Shown: positions 1 to 9,643, numbered from the stretch's first letter. The stretch is DNA of 64,000 nucleotides from Sphingomonas sp. LM7 (GCF_002002925.1 NZ_CP019511.1:682001-746000), one strand, 5' to 3'. The notes: generated by a model from the sequence alone, not told the origin. Numbers and translations: made by a program.

Positions 1-1647
1 ATTTGGGAGGGCGACGGCAAGATCACGGTCTATGACAAGACCCAGGGATCGAAGAACGTCCAGGCCTATCTGGCTAGCGTATTCGGCTTTTCGGCGAAGG
101 ACGTGCGGGTGATGAACCCCTATGTCGGGGGCGCGTTCGGATCCGGGCTGCGGCCGCAATATTCGGTCTATCTGGCGACGATGGCGGCCAAGCTGCTCGA
201 ACGATCGGTGCGCGTGGTGCTGACCCGCCAGCAGCAGTTCACCATGACTTACCGCCCCGAATGCTTCCAGTCGATATCGCTGGGGGCGGACGCTGATGGT
301 AAGCTGACGGCGATCGTCAACGACGCCACCACGGCAACATCGCGCTTCGAGAATTACATGGAGACGATCGTCAACTGGGGCATGATGAACTATGCCTGCG
401 ACAACGCCGAAGGCGTGTCCAACATCGCCGCGATCGACACCTACACGCCGGGCGACATGCGCGCGCCGGGCGCCGCGACGGGCATGACGCTGTTCGAAAT
501 GGCGATGGACGAGCTGGCCTATGCCGCGGGCGTCGATCCGCTCGAGCTTCGGCTGATCAACTATTCCGACAAGGATGCGATGAACGACACGCCGTTCACC
601 AGCAAGGCGCTGCGCGAGGCCTATGCGGCAGGCGCGGAGGCATTCGGCTGGTCGAGGCGCACGCCCGAGCCGCGATCGATGCGCGACGGCAAGGAGCTGG
701 TCGGCTGGGGCATGGCGACCGGGATGTGGGACGCGTTCTTTATCAAGACCAGCGCCAGCGCGCGGCTGGGCGCGAACGGGCATCTGGAGGTTTCCAGCGC
801 GACGTCGGACATCGGCACGGGCACCTATACGGTGATGACTCAAATCGCCGCGGGCGTGCTTGGTCTGTCGGTCGAGCAGATCACTGCCAGGCTCGGCGAT
901 TCCGACCTGCCGGCGGCGCCGGTCGAGGGCGGATCCTGGGGTGCGGCATCCACCGGCGCAGCGGTCCAGCTTGCCTGCGAGGCGATCGCCGACAAGCTGG
1001 TCAAGGCAGCGGGCAAGATCGACGGCAGGCCGCTTGGCGATGCGGCGTTCGAAGACCTGCTGTTCGAACAAGGCGCGATGCGGCGGAAGGATGGGGCAGG
1101 GCGTGCCGTATCCTTTGTGGAGGCGATGGCGGCCGCGGGACTATCCTCGATCGAAGTCGAGGAGACCGCGGGGCCCGGCATCGGCGGGATGATCAGCATG
1201 ATGAGCAAGTCGCGCAACACCCACAGCGCGATCTTCGCCGAAGTAAAGATCGACGAGGAACTCAGCGTCATCCGGGTCACGCGCGTCGTCAATGCCGTCG
1301 CCGCCGGGCGGATCATCAATCCGCGCACCGCGCGCAGCCAGATACTGGGCGGCGTGGTGATGGGGATCAGCGCCGCGTTGCACGAAGAGACCAAGGCGGA
1401 TCACCGCCTCGGCCGCTTCATGAACCACAGCTTCGCCGAATATCATGTGCCGGTGAATGCCGACATCCACGACATCGAAGTGATCTTCGTCGACGAACCC
1501 GATCCCGAAGTAAGCCCGCTCGGCGTGAAGGGGTTGGGCGAGATCGGCATCGTCGCGACGGCGGCGGCGGTGGCGAACGCGATCCACCACGCCACCGGCA
1601 AGCGGCTGCGCAGCCTGCCGATCACGATGGACCAGTTGCTGGATTAA
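1..1647 (+). CDS. Xanthine dehydrogenase-family molybdopterin-binding subunit (partial, 5' end outside window)
   Basis: Large catalytic subunit of a molybdenum hydroxylase of the xanthine dehydrogenase/aldehyde oxidoreductase family. The reading frame is open from base 1, so the N-terminal part lies outside the window; the first in-frame ATG at 103 is internal. Visible family marks are the MNPYVGGAFGSG loop (about residue 37 of the fragment), the GDMRAPGAATG cofactor segment, and the C-terminal GVKGLGEIGIVATAAAVANA stretch, whose Glu corresponds to the conserved active-site glutamate. In this family the enzyme hydroxylates purines, aldehydes or N-heterocycles with water as oxygen donor and works with separate FeS and FAD subunits, which are not in view. 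The substrate cannot be told from the sequence. The gene ends with TAA and is followed by a long non-coding gap, so it is probably the last gene of its operon. Confidence 0.9.
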   Translation: MWEGDGKITVYDKTQGSKNVQAYLASVFGFSAKDVRVMNPYVGGAFGSGLRPQYSVYLATMAAKLLERSVRVVLTRQQQFTMTYRPECFQSISLGADADGKLTAIVNDATTATSRFENYMETIVNWGMMNYACDNAEGVSNIAAIDTYTPGDMRAPGAATGMTLFEMAMDELAYAAGVDPLELRLINYSDKDAMNDTPFTSKALREAYAAGAEAFGWSRRTPEPRSMRDGKELVGWGMATGMWDAFFIKTSASARLGANGHLEVSSATSDIGTGTYTVMTQIAAGVLGLSVEQITARLGDSDLPAAPVEGGSWGAASTGAAVQLACEAIADKLVKAAGKIDGRPLGDAAFEDLLFEQGAMRRKDGAGRAVSFVEAMAAAGLSSIEVEETAGPGIGGMISMMSKSRNTHSAIFAEVKIDEELSVIRVTRVVNAVAAGRIINPRTARSQILGGVVMGISAALHEETKADHRLGRFMNHSFAEYHVPVNADIHDIEVIFVDEPDPEVSPLGVKGLGEIGIVATAAAVANAIHHATGKRLRSLPITMDQLLD

Positions 1648-1958
1648 GGTCCGAAGCCGTGGCTGGTCGAGGGGAGGGCCAACGCAGCGTGAAGCGTTAC
1701 GGGCCAAAGGTCACACCAGGGTCACACCGTCGCACATGTTTCAACGGCGGCGTGGCCCCGCGGAAAATCGCAGAGGTCAGCCGGACGCGGGTTTGTGTTT
1801 CCGGCTAGATCGACACCGGCAAAAAGCGAGGGCCAAGGCTCCGGGCGTCGATCCCAGCGGGCGAAATCCTAAATTTCAAGCGGTTTGTCAGGCTGCAGCC
1901 GAAGTCCCCAGCCACCGATCCGACCCCGCACTTCGCGAGCGATGTCTTTGCGGAGATG

Positions 1959-2005
1959 CCCCCTCCCTCGCCTTCGGCGTCATCTCCCCCGCTACGCGAG
2001 CGAGG
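1959..2005 (+). repeat. REP-like palindromic repeat, copy 1
   Basis: GC-rich element that opens with CCCCCTCCCTCG, contains the small hairpin CGCCTTCGGCG, then ATCTCCCCCGCT and closes with GCGAGCGAGG. The same order of blocks appears in reverse orientation at 2046-2099, so the two copies form an inverted pair, the arrangement called REPIN when made of REP sequences. Family assignment is by pattern only. Confidence 0.55.
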
Positions 2006-2045
2006 AACTAGAAGTCGCCCGGTCCGACATTCAGATTTTCCAATT

Positions 2046-2099
2046 CCTCCCTCGCTATGCAGGGAGCGGGAGGTGGCAGGCGCAGCCTGACGGAGGGGG
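2046..2099 (-). repeat. REP-like palindromic repeat, copy 2 (inverted)
   Basis: Read on the minus strand it opens with CCCCCTCCGTCAGGC, contains the hairpin CAGGC-TGC-GCCTG, then ACCTCCCGCTCCCT and closes with GCGAGGGAGG, matching the block order of copy 1. On the plus strand CTCCCT and AGGGAG also pair around an 8-base loop. A 40-base spacer separates the copies. Confidence 0.55.
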
Positions 2100-2218
2100 C
2101 TTTGGCCGTGAGCAACACGCCTGTGGCTACGCCGCTGCTCCCTGAACTGCCACTTCGATGGAAACCGCAGTGTCGATACGCCGTAGCGCTGGCATAGGGC
2201 ACGGCCATGGCTTAAGCG

Positions 2219-4168
2219 ATGTCACCCGACCTTCCTTTCGAGTTCTCCCCGATGGCCCTGGTGAAGAAGTCCACGCTCGGATCCCGAGCGAAGAATGCGC
2301 AGGCCGAGACGCCGGCGCCAAAGGCGCCGGCGGCGCCCAGGCGTCCGGCTGCCGCCGCCAGGCGCCCGGCGAATGCACTCGATCGTATCGATCAGGCGAC
2401 GCAGGAACTCGCCAGCGGCATCGGCCAGGCCGCCGCCGCGGCGGGCGAATTGCAGCGATCGATGGACCAGATTTCGAGCGGCGCCGAGGAAGCCGCGGGC
2501 GCGTCGCAGGAATCGCTGGGACTGATCGGCGCACTCAACGTCAATTTCCGCGAAGCGCGCGAACGGGCCGAGAGCGCACGCCGCCAGACCGACATGGTGC
2601 AGGGCGCCTTTGTGGAAGTGGGCGCGCAGATCGACGGATCGGTGGTCGCGATCGAGCTCAACGCCCAGCGCCAGCTCGCGACGGTGGCGGTCATCGCCTC
2701 GCTCGAGGAAGTCGCCGCCAGCATCGGCGAGATTGGGCAGAGCGTCGCCGACGTTTCCGACCAGACCAGCCTGCTCGCGCTCAATGCGACGATCGAGGCG
2801 GCGCGCGCCGGCGAGGCGGGCACCGGCTTTGCCGTGGTGGCCGACGAGGTCCGTGCGCTGGCCGAAAGCTCCGAGGCGAGCGCAGGCGACATCCAACAGC
2901 TCGCCGCCACCGTCGCCGCCGACGTCCAGCGGATCGCCGAGCGTATACGCGCCGCCGCCGAACTGGCGACGAGCGAGGCCGGGCTCGGGCGCAATGTCGT
3001 CGCCGATCTCAGGGCAGCGCGCGAGGATCTGGTGGTGCTAGGGTCAGGTGCGCACGAAATCGTCACTGCCTCGGGCGAGGCCGAGACCGCCGCGCGCGAA
3101 GCCGAGAAGGGCGCCGAGCAAGTCGCCAGCGCAGCGGAGGAACAGTCCGCCGCCGCCGCCGAGGCACAGCAGGCGATCGAGCAGCAGAGTGCTTCGCTGG
3201 AGGAAAGCCAGCAGACCGCCGAAGCGCTGGGTTCGATGATTCAGGACCTGCGCGAGGATGCGTCGAACCAGGACGCGATCGAGCAGGTCGCGGCCGCCGC
3301 CGAGGAATTGTCGGCGACTGTGCAGGAAATGTCGGGAGCGTCGGTGCAGATCCAGGTCGCGCTGGAGCAGATTGCGCGCGGCACCCAGATCCAGGCCGCG
3401 GCGACGATGCAGGCCAATACCGCGATGGGCCAGATCGAGAAATCAGCCGAGCTTTCGCAGGCGCGTGCCGCCACTGCCGCAGAGCGGATCGGTGCGATCG
3501 TGACCAGCGTGGACGGGAACCGCGACACGGTCGATCGGCTGGCGAGCGGTGTCGAGGCGGCGCTGGCCGAAGTGCGCGACGTCATCGGGCTGCTCTCCAT
3601 TCTGGGCGAGACCGGGCGGCGGATCGAGAAGATCACCGACAGCCTGGCGCTGGTATCGGTGCAGACCAGTATGCTCGCGGTGAGCGGATCCGTGGAAGCC
3701 ACGCGCGCGGGCGAGGCCGGTCGCGGCTTCGCGACGGTGGCGGCCGATATCCGCAAGCTCTCGCGTGACGCTTCGCTCAGCGCCGAGCGCGCCAGCGACA
3801 TCGTCCGCAAGATGCTCGACCAGGTCGGGCTGGTGCGCCGCGACTTGGAGCAGGTCACCGGCGCTGCCGAAGTCGAGATCGGCCGTAATCGCGCCGTGGT
3901 CGAGCGCTTTACTGCGATCACCGGCGAGCTGGACGCAGCACAGGCGGCCAATGCCGCGATCCTCGCAGGCTCCGAAGACGTACTGCGATCGGTGCGCGAA
4001 GTGCGCAGCGGCACCAATCAGATCGCCGAAGCCTCCGAGATCGCCACCGTTGCGGTGCGCGAGGCGGGCGCCGCGGCGCGCCAGCAGGCGCAGGGTGCCG
4101 AAGCGCTTGCCGCCGCGATCGAGGAGATCGCATCGATTGCGACTGCGCTCGCCGGCGCGGCCGCCTGA
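2219..4168 (+). CDS. Soluble methyl-accepting chemotaxis protein with two signalling tips
   Basis: Chemoreceptor, first gene of the chemosensory operon. No membrane segment is visible in 649 residues, so it should act in the cytoplasm. Residues 20-60 are an Ala/Pro/Arg-rich low-complexity stretch; the rest is a long helical coiled coil. Two receptor hairpin tips are present. The first, around residue 181, reads [19 protein letters not shown] followed by [14 protein letters not shown] and is canonical. The second, around residue 482, reads [20 protein letters not shown] followed by [13 protein letters not shown] and is diverged, but keeps the E-x2-R-x-GE pattern that contacts CheW and CheA. 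Normal receptors have one tip. No PAS, globin or other sensor domain was recognised, so the signal is unknown. ATG 2219 is used; ATG 2252 (MALVKKS) is an equally possible start, as neither has a strong ribosome site. Confidence 0.85.
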   Translation: MSPDLPFEFSPMALVKKSTLGSRAKNAQAETPAPKAPAAPRRPAAAARRPANALDRIDQATQELASGIGQAAAAAGELQRSMDQISSGAEEAAGASQESLGLIGALNVNFREARERAESARRQTDMVQGAFVEVGAQIDGSVVAIELNAQRQLATVAVIASLEEVAASIGEIGQSVADVSDQTSLLALNATIEAARAGEAGTGFAVVADEVRALAESSEASAGDIQQLAATVAADVQRIAERIRAAAELATSEAGLGRNVVADLRAAREDLVVLGSGAHEIVTASGEAETAAREAEKGAEQVASAAEEQSAAAAEAQQAIEQQSASLEESQQTAEALGSMIQDLREDASNQDAIEQVAAAAEELSATVQEMSGASVQIQVALEQIARGTQIQAAATMQANTAMGQIEKSAELSQARAATAAERIGAIVTSVDGNRDTVDRLASGVEAALAEVRDVIGLLSILGETGRRIEKITDSLALVSVQTSMLAVSGSVEATRAGEAGRGFATVAADIRKLSRDASLSAERASDIVRKMLDQVGLVRRDLEQVTGAAEVEIGRNRAVVERFTAITGELDAAQAANAAILAGSEDVLRSVREVRSGTNQIAEASEIATVAVREAGAAARQQAQGAEALAAAIEEIASIATALAGAAA

Positions 4169-4169
4169 C

Positions 4170-5570
4170 ATGGCGGGTGCCGCCCCCGGCGACCGGTTGC
4201 TGACGCTGGGCGTGGACGGCCAGCGCTTCGCCGTGCCTTCGGGGATCGTGCGCGAAGTGGCGCGGCTGCCGCGGCTGGCGCGCGTGCCGCATGCGCCCGC
4301 CGCGCTGATGGGGCTGGCCAACATCCGCGGCGCGGTGGTCCCGGTGCTGTCGCTGGCGACTCTGGTCGAGCGGCACTCCACCGGCGAGCGCCGCGTGGTG
4401 ATCGTCAACGATGGCGAAGTCGTCGGCTTGGCAGTCGATGACGTATCGCAGATGATCGGCGCCGACGAAGCGGCCGAAGCGTCGGTGCGGACGCTCGATA
4501 TCGCCGCGCTGATCGCGAAGTTTAGCCCCAACGGTGGCGAACGCCGCACCCGCGGTGCAGGGCTGGTCGAAGCGCAGGACGCCGAACTGCGTGCCGACAC
4601 GGTGCCGCTGGTGATTTTCGCGATCGGCAGCCAGGAATTCGCGCTGCCGATCGGCGTGGTCGAGGAAGTGCTGCGCCTGCCCGAGGATATCGCACGCATG
4701 CCGCGCGCCGATGCGGCGGTGGTGGGCAGCACTGCGCTGCGTGGTGCGCTGCTGCCGTTGCTGTCGTTGCGCGCGCTGCTGGCGCTGCCCGGTGCCGACG
4801 ATGCCGCGCGCGGCCGGATGCTGGTGGTGCGGATCGGCGCGAACCGCGTCGGACTGGTCGTCGATGCGATGCGCTCGATCCTGCGCGTGCCCGAGGGCGA
4901 TATCGATGCGGTGCCGCAGGTGCTGGCGCGTGGCGGCGCTGAAGCCCGGATCCAGGCGATCTGCCGGCTGGAGGGCGGCAAGCGGCTGGTGTCGGTGCTT
5001 GCCGCCGACCAGTTGCTGCGTGATGACATCACCGCGCGGTTGTTTCAGGGCGCCGGAGAGCAGCAGGACATGGGCGAAGCCGCATCCACGCAGAAATTCG
5101 AGCAGTTCCTGCTGTTCCGGATCGGCGAGGAGGAATTCGGCCTGCCGATCGGCGCCGTCGAGGAAGTCGCGCTGCTTCCCGCCAAACTCACCCGGCTGCC
5201 CCGGGCACCCGCCTTCGTCCAGGGCGTGATGAACCTGCGCGGGCAGGTGATCCCGGTAATCGACCAGGCCCAGCGCTTCGGCGCGGGCGCCGCATCGGGC
5301 CGCAAACGCCGCGCCGTGATCGTCCGCATCGGCGATCTCAGCGCCGGATTCGTCGTCGATTCGGTATCGGACGTGCTGCAGATCGAGGCGAGCGCGCTGC
5401 GCCCGGCGCCCGATCTTGGCAATGAAGAGACGCGCGTGTTCGATCGCGTCGCCAATCTCGCCGGGGAGGAGCGGATCGTGCTGATCGTCTCCCCGCGCGA
5501 ATTGCTCGATCGCGCCGAACAGGACCTGCTGCGGAGCATCGCCGGGGAAGGCGCCACGCCCGCACCGTGA
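4170..5570 (+). CDS. cheW: Triple-domain CheW-like coupling protein
   Basis: Chemotaxis coupling protein with three tandem CheW domains in 466 residues: about 8-140, 145-290 and 305-450. Each shows the domain pattern of a hydrophobic strand start (LLTLGVDGQRFAVP, LVIFAIGSQEFALP, FLLFRIGEEEFGLP), then a VEEVxxLP-type strand and, in domains 1 and 3, the xG(L/V)xNxRGxVVPV motif. Domain 2 has a degenerate version (VVGSTALRGALLPLL). CheW domains link receptors to CheA and build array rings. Single-domain CheW is usual; three in one chain could bridge several receptor and kinase contacts. ATG 4170 lies one base after the receptor stop; the stop overlaps the cheB start as GTGA. Confidence 0.9.
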   Translation: MAGAAPGDRLLTLGVDGQRFAVPSGIVREVARLPRLARVPHAPAALMGLANIRGAVVPVLSLATLVERHSTGERRVVIVNDGEVVGLAVDDVSQMIGADEAAEASVRTLDIAALIAKFSPNGGERRTRGAGLVEAQDAELRADTVPLVIFAIGSQEFALPIGVVEEVLRLPEDIARMPRADAAVVGSTALRGALLPLLSLRALLALPGADDAARGRMLVVRIGANRVGLVVDAMRSILRVPEGDIDAVPQVLARGGAEARIQAICRLEGGKRLVSVLAADQLLRDDITARLFQGAGEQQDMGEAASTQKFEQFLLFRIGEEEFGLPIGAVEEVALLPAKLTRLPRAPAFVQGVMNLRGQVIPVIDQAQRFGAGAASGRKRRAVIVRIGDLSAGFVVDSVSDVLQIEASALRPAPDLGNEETRVFDRVANLAGEERIVLIVSPRELLDRAEQDLLRSIAGEGATPAP

Positions 5571-6655
5571 TCAAGCTCCTCGTCGTCGACGATTCCCCGC
5601 TGATGCGGCGGCTGCTTACCGAGATCTTCAGCGCCGCCGGCGATTTCGAAGTCGCAGTGGCGCGCACCGGTGCCGAGGCGCTCGACCTGTTGACCGCCTT
5701 CGCGCCAGACGTGGTGACGCTCGACATCCATATGCCCGGCATGGATGGCCTCGCCTGTCTCGACCAGATCATGCTGATCCGGCCGTGCCCGGTAGTGATG
5801 GTCTCCTCGCTCACTGCCGAGGGCGCCGACGAGACGCTGGAGGCGATGGCGCTTGGCGCAGTCGACTTCATCGCCAAGCCGCGCGGGGCGGTGTCGCTCG
5901 AAATCGACGCGCTGGCGCCGGAGCTTGTCGACAAGGTCCGCCAGGCGGCGAGCGCGCGCATCTCGCGCGCGACGCGGTTGCGCGAGCGCGTCCGTGCGCG
6001 GACCGGCGGTGCGATGGCCAGGCCCGTCCCGCGGCCCCGTGCAGCGCAGAGGATCAGCGTGCCCAGGGGGCCGCTGCCGGCCGATGGGCTGGTGCTGGTC
6101 GGCTGCTCGACCGGCGGCCCGCCTGCGCTAGATGCGCTGCTCGGCCGGCTCGCCGCCGACTTTCCCTGGCCGATCGTCGTCGCGCAGCACATGCCGGCGA
6201 GCTTCACCGGCCCGCTCGCCCGCCGGCTCGACCGGCTCTGCGCGCTGGGCGTCAGCGAAGTCGTCAAGGCGACGCCGCTCCACCCGGGCCAGGTCTATAT
6301 CGCCCGCGGCGACGCCGACATCCTCATCACGCGCCGCGCCGGCTTGCTCACCGCGATCGCCGCGCCGAGCGACCCCGAGCTTTATTGGCACCCCAGTGTC
6401 GACCGGCTCGTTTCGAGCGCGATGGCGCAGGTCGCACCCGAAAGCCTTGTCGGTGTGTTGATGACCGGCATGGGCGCGGACGGAGCGAGGGCGATGACAG
6501 AATTAAGGACCCGGGGCGGGCATACCATCGCCGAATCGGTCGATACCGCCGTGGTCTGGGGCATGCCGGGCGCGCTGGTCGCGGCCGACGGCGCCTCCGT
6601 CGTCGCACCGCTGGACCGCATCGCTGGCGAACTGATGGCACTCTTCAAGGCGTGA
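5567..6655 (+). CDS. cheB: CheB protein-glutamate methylesterase
   Basis: Removes methyl groups from receptor glutamates (and can deamidate glutamines) to adapt the array. Receiver domain at residues 1-120 with acidic pocket VVDDS, phospho-acceptor Asp53 in TLDIHMPGMDG and Lys in FIAKPRG. After a basic linker comes the esterase domain with Ser181 in GCSTGG, His208 in AQHMP and Asp305 in GMGADG, which together form the catalytic triad. The length of 362 residues is normal for the family. GTG start at 5567 overlaps the cheW stop by four bases (GTGA), and the stop overlaps the cheR start in the same way, indicating translational coupling. Confidence 0.96.
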   Translation: MIKLLVVDDSPLMRRLLTEIFSAAGDFEVAVARTGAEALDLLTAFAPDVVTLDIHMPGMDGLACLDQIMLIRPCPVVMVSSLTAEGADETLEAMALGAVDFIAKPRGAVSLEIDALAPELVDKVRQAASARISRATRLRERVRARTGGAMARPVPRPRAAQRISVPRGPLPADGLVLVGCSTGGPPALDALLGRLAADFPWPIVVAQHMPASFTGPLARRLDRLCALGVSEVVKATPLHPGQVYIARGDADILITRRAGLLTAIAAPSDPELYWHPSVDRLVSSAMAQVAPESLVGVLMTGMGADGARAMTELRTRGGHTIAESVDTAVVWGMPGALVAADGASVVAPLDRIAGELMALFKA

Positions 6656-7485
6656 GTGCGCCGCATCCGACCCTTTCCCAGGACGAGATGCAGCGGGTCG
6701 CCGACCTTCTCTATCGCTGGACGGGCATGATCTTCGGCGCCAGCAAGCGCTATTACATCGAGCGCCGCATCGGCGATCGCATAGCGAAGACCGGCATGGC
6801 CGATGCGCGCAGCTATCTCGCGCTGGCCGCGAGCAATCCCACGGAACGCGAGGCACTGACCAACGCCTTCACGATCAATGAAACCTATTTCTATCGCGAA
6901 AGCCACCAGCTCACGGCGCTGAGCCGCCAGATACTGCCTGAAATAATCCGCGCCAAACGACCCGGCGATCTCGTGCGAATCTGGTCGATGCCGTGCTCGA
7001 CCGGCGAGGAAGCCTATTCGATCGCGCTCTGGCTGCTCGAAAACTGGCCGCTGGTCGACGCATATAATGTCGAGGTCGTCGGGTCGGACATCGATACCCA
7101 GGCGCTCGATCAGGCGCGCGAGGGACGCTATGCCGCGCGGGCGCTGGCGAAATTGCCGCCCGGGGTGATCGAGAGCTATTTCGAGGCGGAGCGCGGGCAT
7201 CGCCGCAAAATCATCGACGATCTGCGCGAATCGGTGCGCTTCACGCCCGCCAACATCGTCGATCGCGCGACACTGGCCGGGATGGGCAAGTTCGACGTGA
7301 TCCTGTGCCGCAACCTGCTGATCTATTTCGACGATGCCTCGCGCGTCCAGGCCGCCGCGAATCTCTATGAAAGCCTCAATCCGGGCGGCTTCCTCTGCCT
7401 TGGCCACAGCGAGTCGATGACGCGGATCAGCGACCAGTTCGTCATGGCTCGCCTTGAAGATGCAATCGTCTATCGTAGGCCGTGA
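6652..7485 (+). CDS. cheR: CheR protein-glutamate O-methyltransferase
   Basis: SAM-dependent methylation of receptor glutamates, opposing CheB. The protein has 277 residues: an N-terminal helical CheR domain (GMIFGASKRYYIERRIGDR), the TNxFTxNETYFYRE-type signature, the SAM-binding loop IWSMPCSTGEEAYSIA and the later motif VILCRNLLIYFDDASR. All are typical of CheR. No C-terminal pentapeptide-binding TPR domain is present. GTG 6652 is chosen because it overlaps the cheB stop as GTGA, like the other junctions of this operon. The 3' end overlaps the cheA start. Confidence 0.95.
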   Translation: MSAPHPTLSQDEMQRVADLLYRWTGMIFGASKRYYIERRIGDRIAKTGMADARSYLALAASNPTEREALTNAFTINETYFYRESHQLTALSRQILPEIIRAKRPGDLVRIWSMPCSTGEEAYSIALWLLENWPLVDAYNVEVVGSDIDTQALDQAREGRYAARALAKLPPGVIESYFEAERGHRRKIIDDLRESVRFTPANIVDRATLAGMGKFDVILCRNLLIYFDDASRVQAAANLYESLNPGGFLCLGHSESMTRISDQFVMARLEDAIVYRRP

Positions 7486-9413
7486 TGGACGAGCTGCTCG
7501 AGCAATTCCTGATCGAAGGGCGCGACCTGATCGCGCAGGGAGCGTCCGACTTCGCCCGCCTTGCGCGCGATCCCGGCGATGCTGCGGCGGTCGACAGCGC
7601 CTTTCGCGCGATCCACACGCTCAAGGGTTCGGTTGGCATCTTCCCGATGGGGCCGGCGGAACGCGTGCTCCACGCCGCCGAGGACGTGCTCGAACGGGCG
7701 CGCAAGGGCCGCGGCGCGCTTGATGCCGCCGCCGTTACCGGGCTGGTCGCTTGTCTCGACGCCGTGGACCGCTGGGTCGATCAGATCGAAGGCGGTGCGC
7801 TGGCGCCCGACGCGGAGCGGCTTGCCGCTGAAGTAATCGCGCAACTCCCCGGCCATGCCGAGGCATCGGCCGCGCCGGTATCGGGCGAGGTGCCGGACTG
7901 GCTTGCGGGTCTAGCCGAGCGCGAATGGCCGGCGATCGACGCGGCGGCAGGGCCGCTGACGGCCTTCCGCTACACGCCTGACGCCGATTGCTTCTTCCGT
8001 GGCGAGGACCCGCTGGCGATAGTGGCGGAAGTCCCCGAACTGGTCGCGCTGGCGATCCTCCCCGCGAGCGGGGCATGGCCTGCCCAAGACGTCATCGAGC
8101 CCTTTGCATGTGTTTCGGTGCTAGAGGGCCTCAGCGCAGCCCCCGCCGACGCCGTGCGCGCCACGTTCCGGATGATGCCCGATCAGGTCGTGCTGCACCG
8201 GCTCGATCCCGCAGCACGGCCCGAAGCCGGATTGGCGGAGACCGCTGCCCGCGCGACCGCAGTGCTGCGCGTTGATGCCGCGCGTGTCGATGCGCTGGCG
8301 GATGGGCTCGGCGAACTGGTCGTCGCGGTCAACGCTTTCGCCCCGCTTGCCGAACAGGCCGACAAGGTGGACCGCGCGCTCGCCGCCACTATCCGCACGG
8401 TACAGGCCAATATCGAGCGCGTCGCAGGCGACCTCCACCGCGGCGTCAGCGCCGTGCGGCAGGTCCCGCTCGCGGCAACGCTGCGGCGTTTGCCGCGCAT
8501 GGCGCGGGAGATCGCGGGGGGGCTGGGTAAGGGTGTAGATTTCGACGTCTCGGGCGAGGGGCTGGAAGTCGACAAACAGATCGCCGACGGGCTGTTCGAG
8601 CCGCTGCTTCATCTCATCCGTAACGCGATCGACCATGGAATCGAAACGCCGGCGGCGCGCGAAGCCGCGGGCAAGCCGGCGCAGGGCAGCGTCCGGCTGG
8701 CGGCGCGGCGCGACGGGGACGCGATCCTCGTCACGCTGGAAGACGACGGCGCCGGGATCGACGCCGCGCGTATCCGCGCCGCGGCAGTATCGCGCGGCCT
8801 GATCGGCGAAGAGGCGGCGTCGCAACTCACCGACACGGCGGCGCTCCGGCTGATCTTCGCGCCGGGCTTCTCGACGGCAAGCGAAGTCACCGAAGTTTCG
8901 GGCCGGGGCGTCGGCATGGACGCGGTACAGGCGTCGGTGGAGCGGCTGCGCGGTACGATCGACATTACCAGCGAGCCGGGCAGGGGCACGCGCTTTCGCC
9001 TGCGCCTTCCCGCCAACGCGCTCACCACCCGGCTGCTGGTCGTAGAGGTAGGCAGCGACCGCTACGGCGTCGCGCTCGACCAGATCGTCGAGACGGTTCG
9101 TATCGACAGCAACGCGCTGATGCCGGTGGGCGGCGGCGCGGCCTGTGTGCTGCGCGGACGTACGGTTCCGGTGCTGAGCCTCGCCGCGTTGCTTGGGGGC
9201 GCCGACGCACCCTCGCCGACTGCCAAATTGCTCGTCACTCGATCGGGTGGCGAGCGGGTGGCGCTCAAGGTGGACGGCTTCGCCGAGCGAATTGATACGC
9301 TGGTCCGCCCGTCGAGCGGTATCCTGGCCGGCGTGCCCGGAGTCACCGGATCAACCCTGCTCGGCGACGGCGGCGTGCTGCTCGTCCTCGACTTGCCGGC
9401 GCTGGCGGCATGA
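7482..9413 (+). CDS. cheA: CheA chemotaxis histidine kinase
   Basis: Central kinase of the array; phosphorylates CheB and CheY. Domains in order: Hpt (P1) with phospho-accepting His45 in AIHTLKGSVG; a poorly conserved segment at 115-265 where P2 would be expected; dimerisation helices (P3) about 265-320; ATPase (P4) with N-box HLIRNAIDHG, G1 DDGAGID and G2 GRGVGMDAV; CheW-like regulatory domain (P5) from about 525 to the end. Both GTG 7482 and ATG 7485 are possible starts within GTGATG, which also contains the cheR stop. Length is 643 residues. No receiver domain is fused, unlike CheA of some gliding or pili-linked systems. Confidence 0.95.
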   Translation: MMDELLEQFLIEGRDLIAQGASDFARLARDPGDAAAVDSAFRAIHTLKGSVGIFPMGPAERVLHAAEDVLERARKGRGALDAAAVTGLVACLDAVDRWVDQIEGGALAPDAERLAAEVIAQLPGHAEASAAPVSGEVPDWLAGLAEREWPAIDAAAGPLTAFRYTPDADCFFRGEDPLAIVAEVPELVALAILPASGAWPAQDVIEPFACVSVLEGLSAAPADAVRATFRMMPDQVVLHRLDPAARPEAGLAETAARATAVLRVDAARVDALADGLGELVVAVNAFAPLAEQADKVDRALAATIRTVQANIERVAGDLHRGVSAVRQVPLAATLRRLPRMAREIAGGLGKGVDFDVSGEGLEVDKQIADGLFEPLLHLIRNAIDHGIETPAAREAAGKPAQGSVRLAARRDGDAILVTLEDDGAGIDAARIRAAAVSRGLIGEEAASQLTDTAALRLIFAPGFSTASEVTEVSGRGVGMDAVQASVERLRGTIDITSEPGRGTRFRLRLPANALTTRLLVVEVGSDRYGVALDQIVETVRIDSNALMPVGGGAACVLRGRTVPVLSLAALLGGADAPSPTAKLLVTRSGGERVALKVDGFAERIDTLVRPSSGILAGVPGVTGSTLLGDGGVLLVLDLPALAA

Positions 9414-9643
9414 GCGTGCACGTTGAGGACGACGTAATCCACCTCGCCGGCCGTTGCCAGGCCGAGGATGCCGAGACGCTGCTCGTCGCGCTTCAGGAAG
9501 GTCCCGACCGTATCGTCGATCTGGCGGAAGTGCAGCGCATGCATCTCGCCGTCGCGCAGGTTCTTCTCGGGGCGCGGCCCGCGATCCGCGGCAACCCGGC
9601 CAATGCGTTTCTGGCGCGTCATTTCGTTAACCTGCTGCAATGA
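9410..9643 (+). CDS. Small STAS-like protein in the che operon
   Basis: A 77-residue protein encoded between cheA and cheY with an ATGA overlap at its 5' end. The pattern of short strands and helices (VIHLAGRCQAEDAETLL, then RIVDLAEVQRMHLAVAQVLL) resembles the STAS/anti-sigma-antagonist fold, in which a hydrophobic strand followed by a helix carries the phosphorylation or binding site. There is no obvious Ser/Thr at the usual phospho-site; the loop reads AEVQRMH. Small STAS proteins occur in some other chemosensory operons, where their role is not settled. Assignment is by fold pattern only. Confidence 0.55.
   Translation: MSVHVEDDVIHLAGRCQAEDAETLLVALQEGPDRIVDLAEVQRMHLAVAQVLLGARPAIRGNPANAFLARHFVNLLQ

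Larger units (their letters stand above)
1648..2218. other. Intergenic region upstream of the chemosensory operon
   Basis: This 571-base stretch holds no convincing gene; the short reading frames have no family resemblance. The middle carries two inverted REP-like repeats (annotated separately). The part from about 2100 to 2218 should contain the promoter of the chemosensory operon, but no clear -35/-10 pair could be read. Confidence 0.6.
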
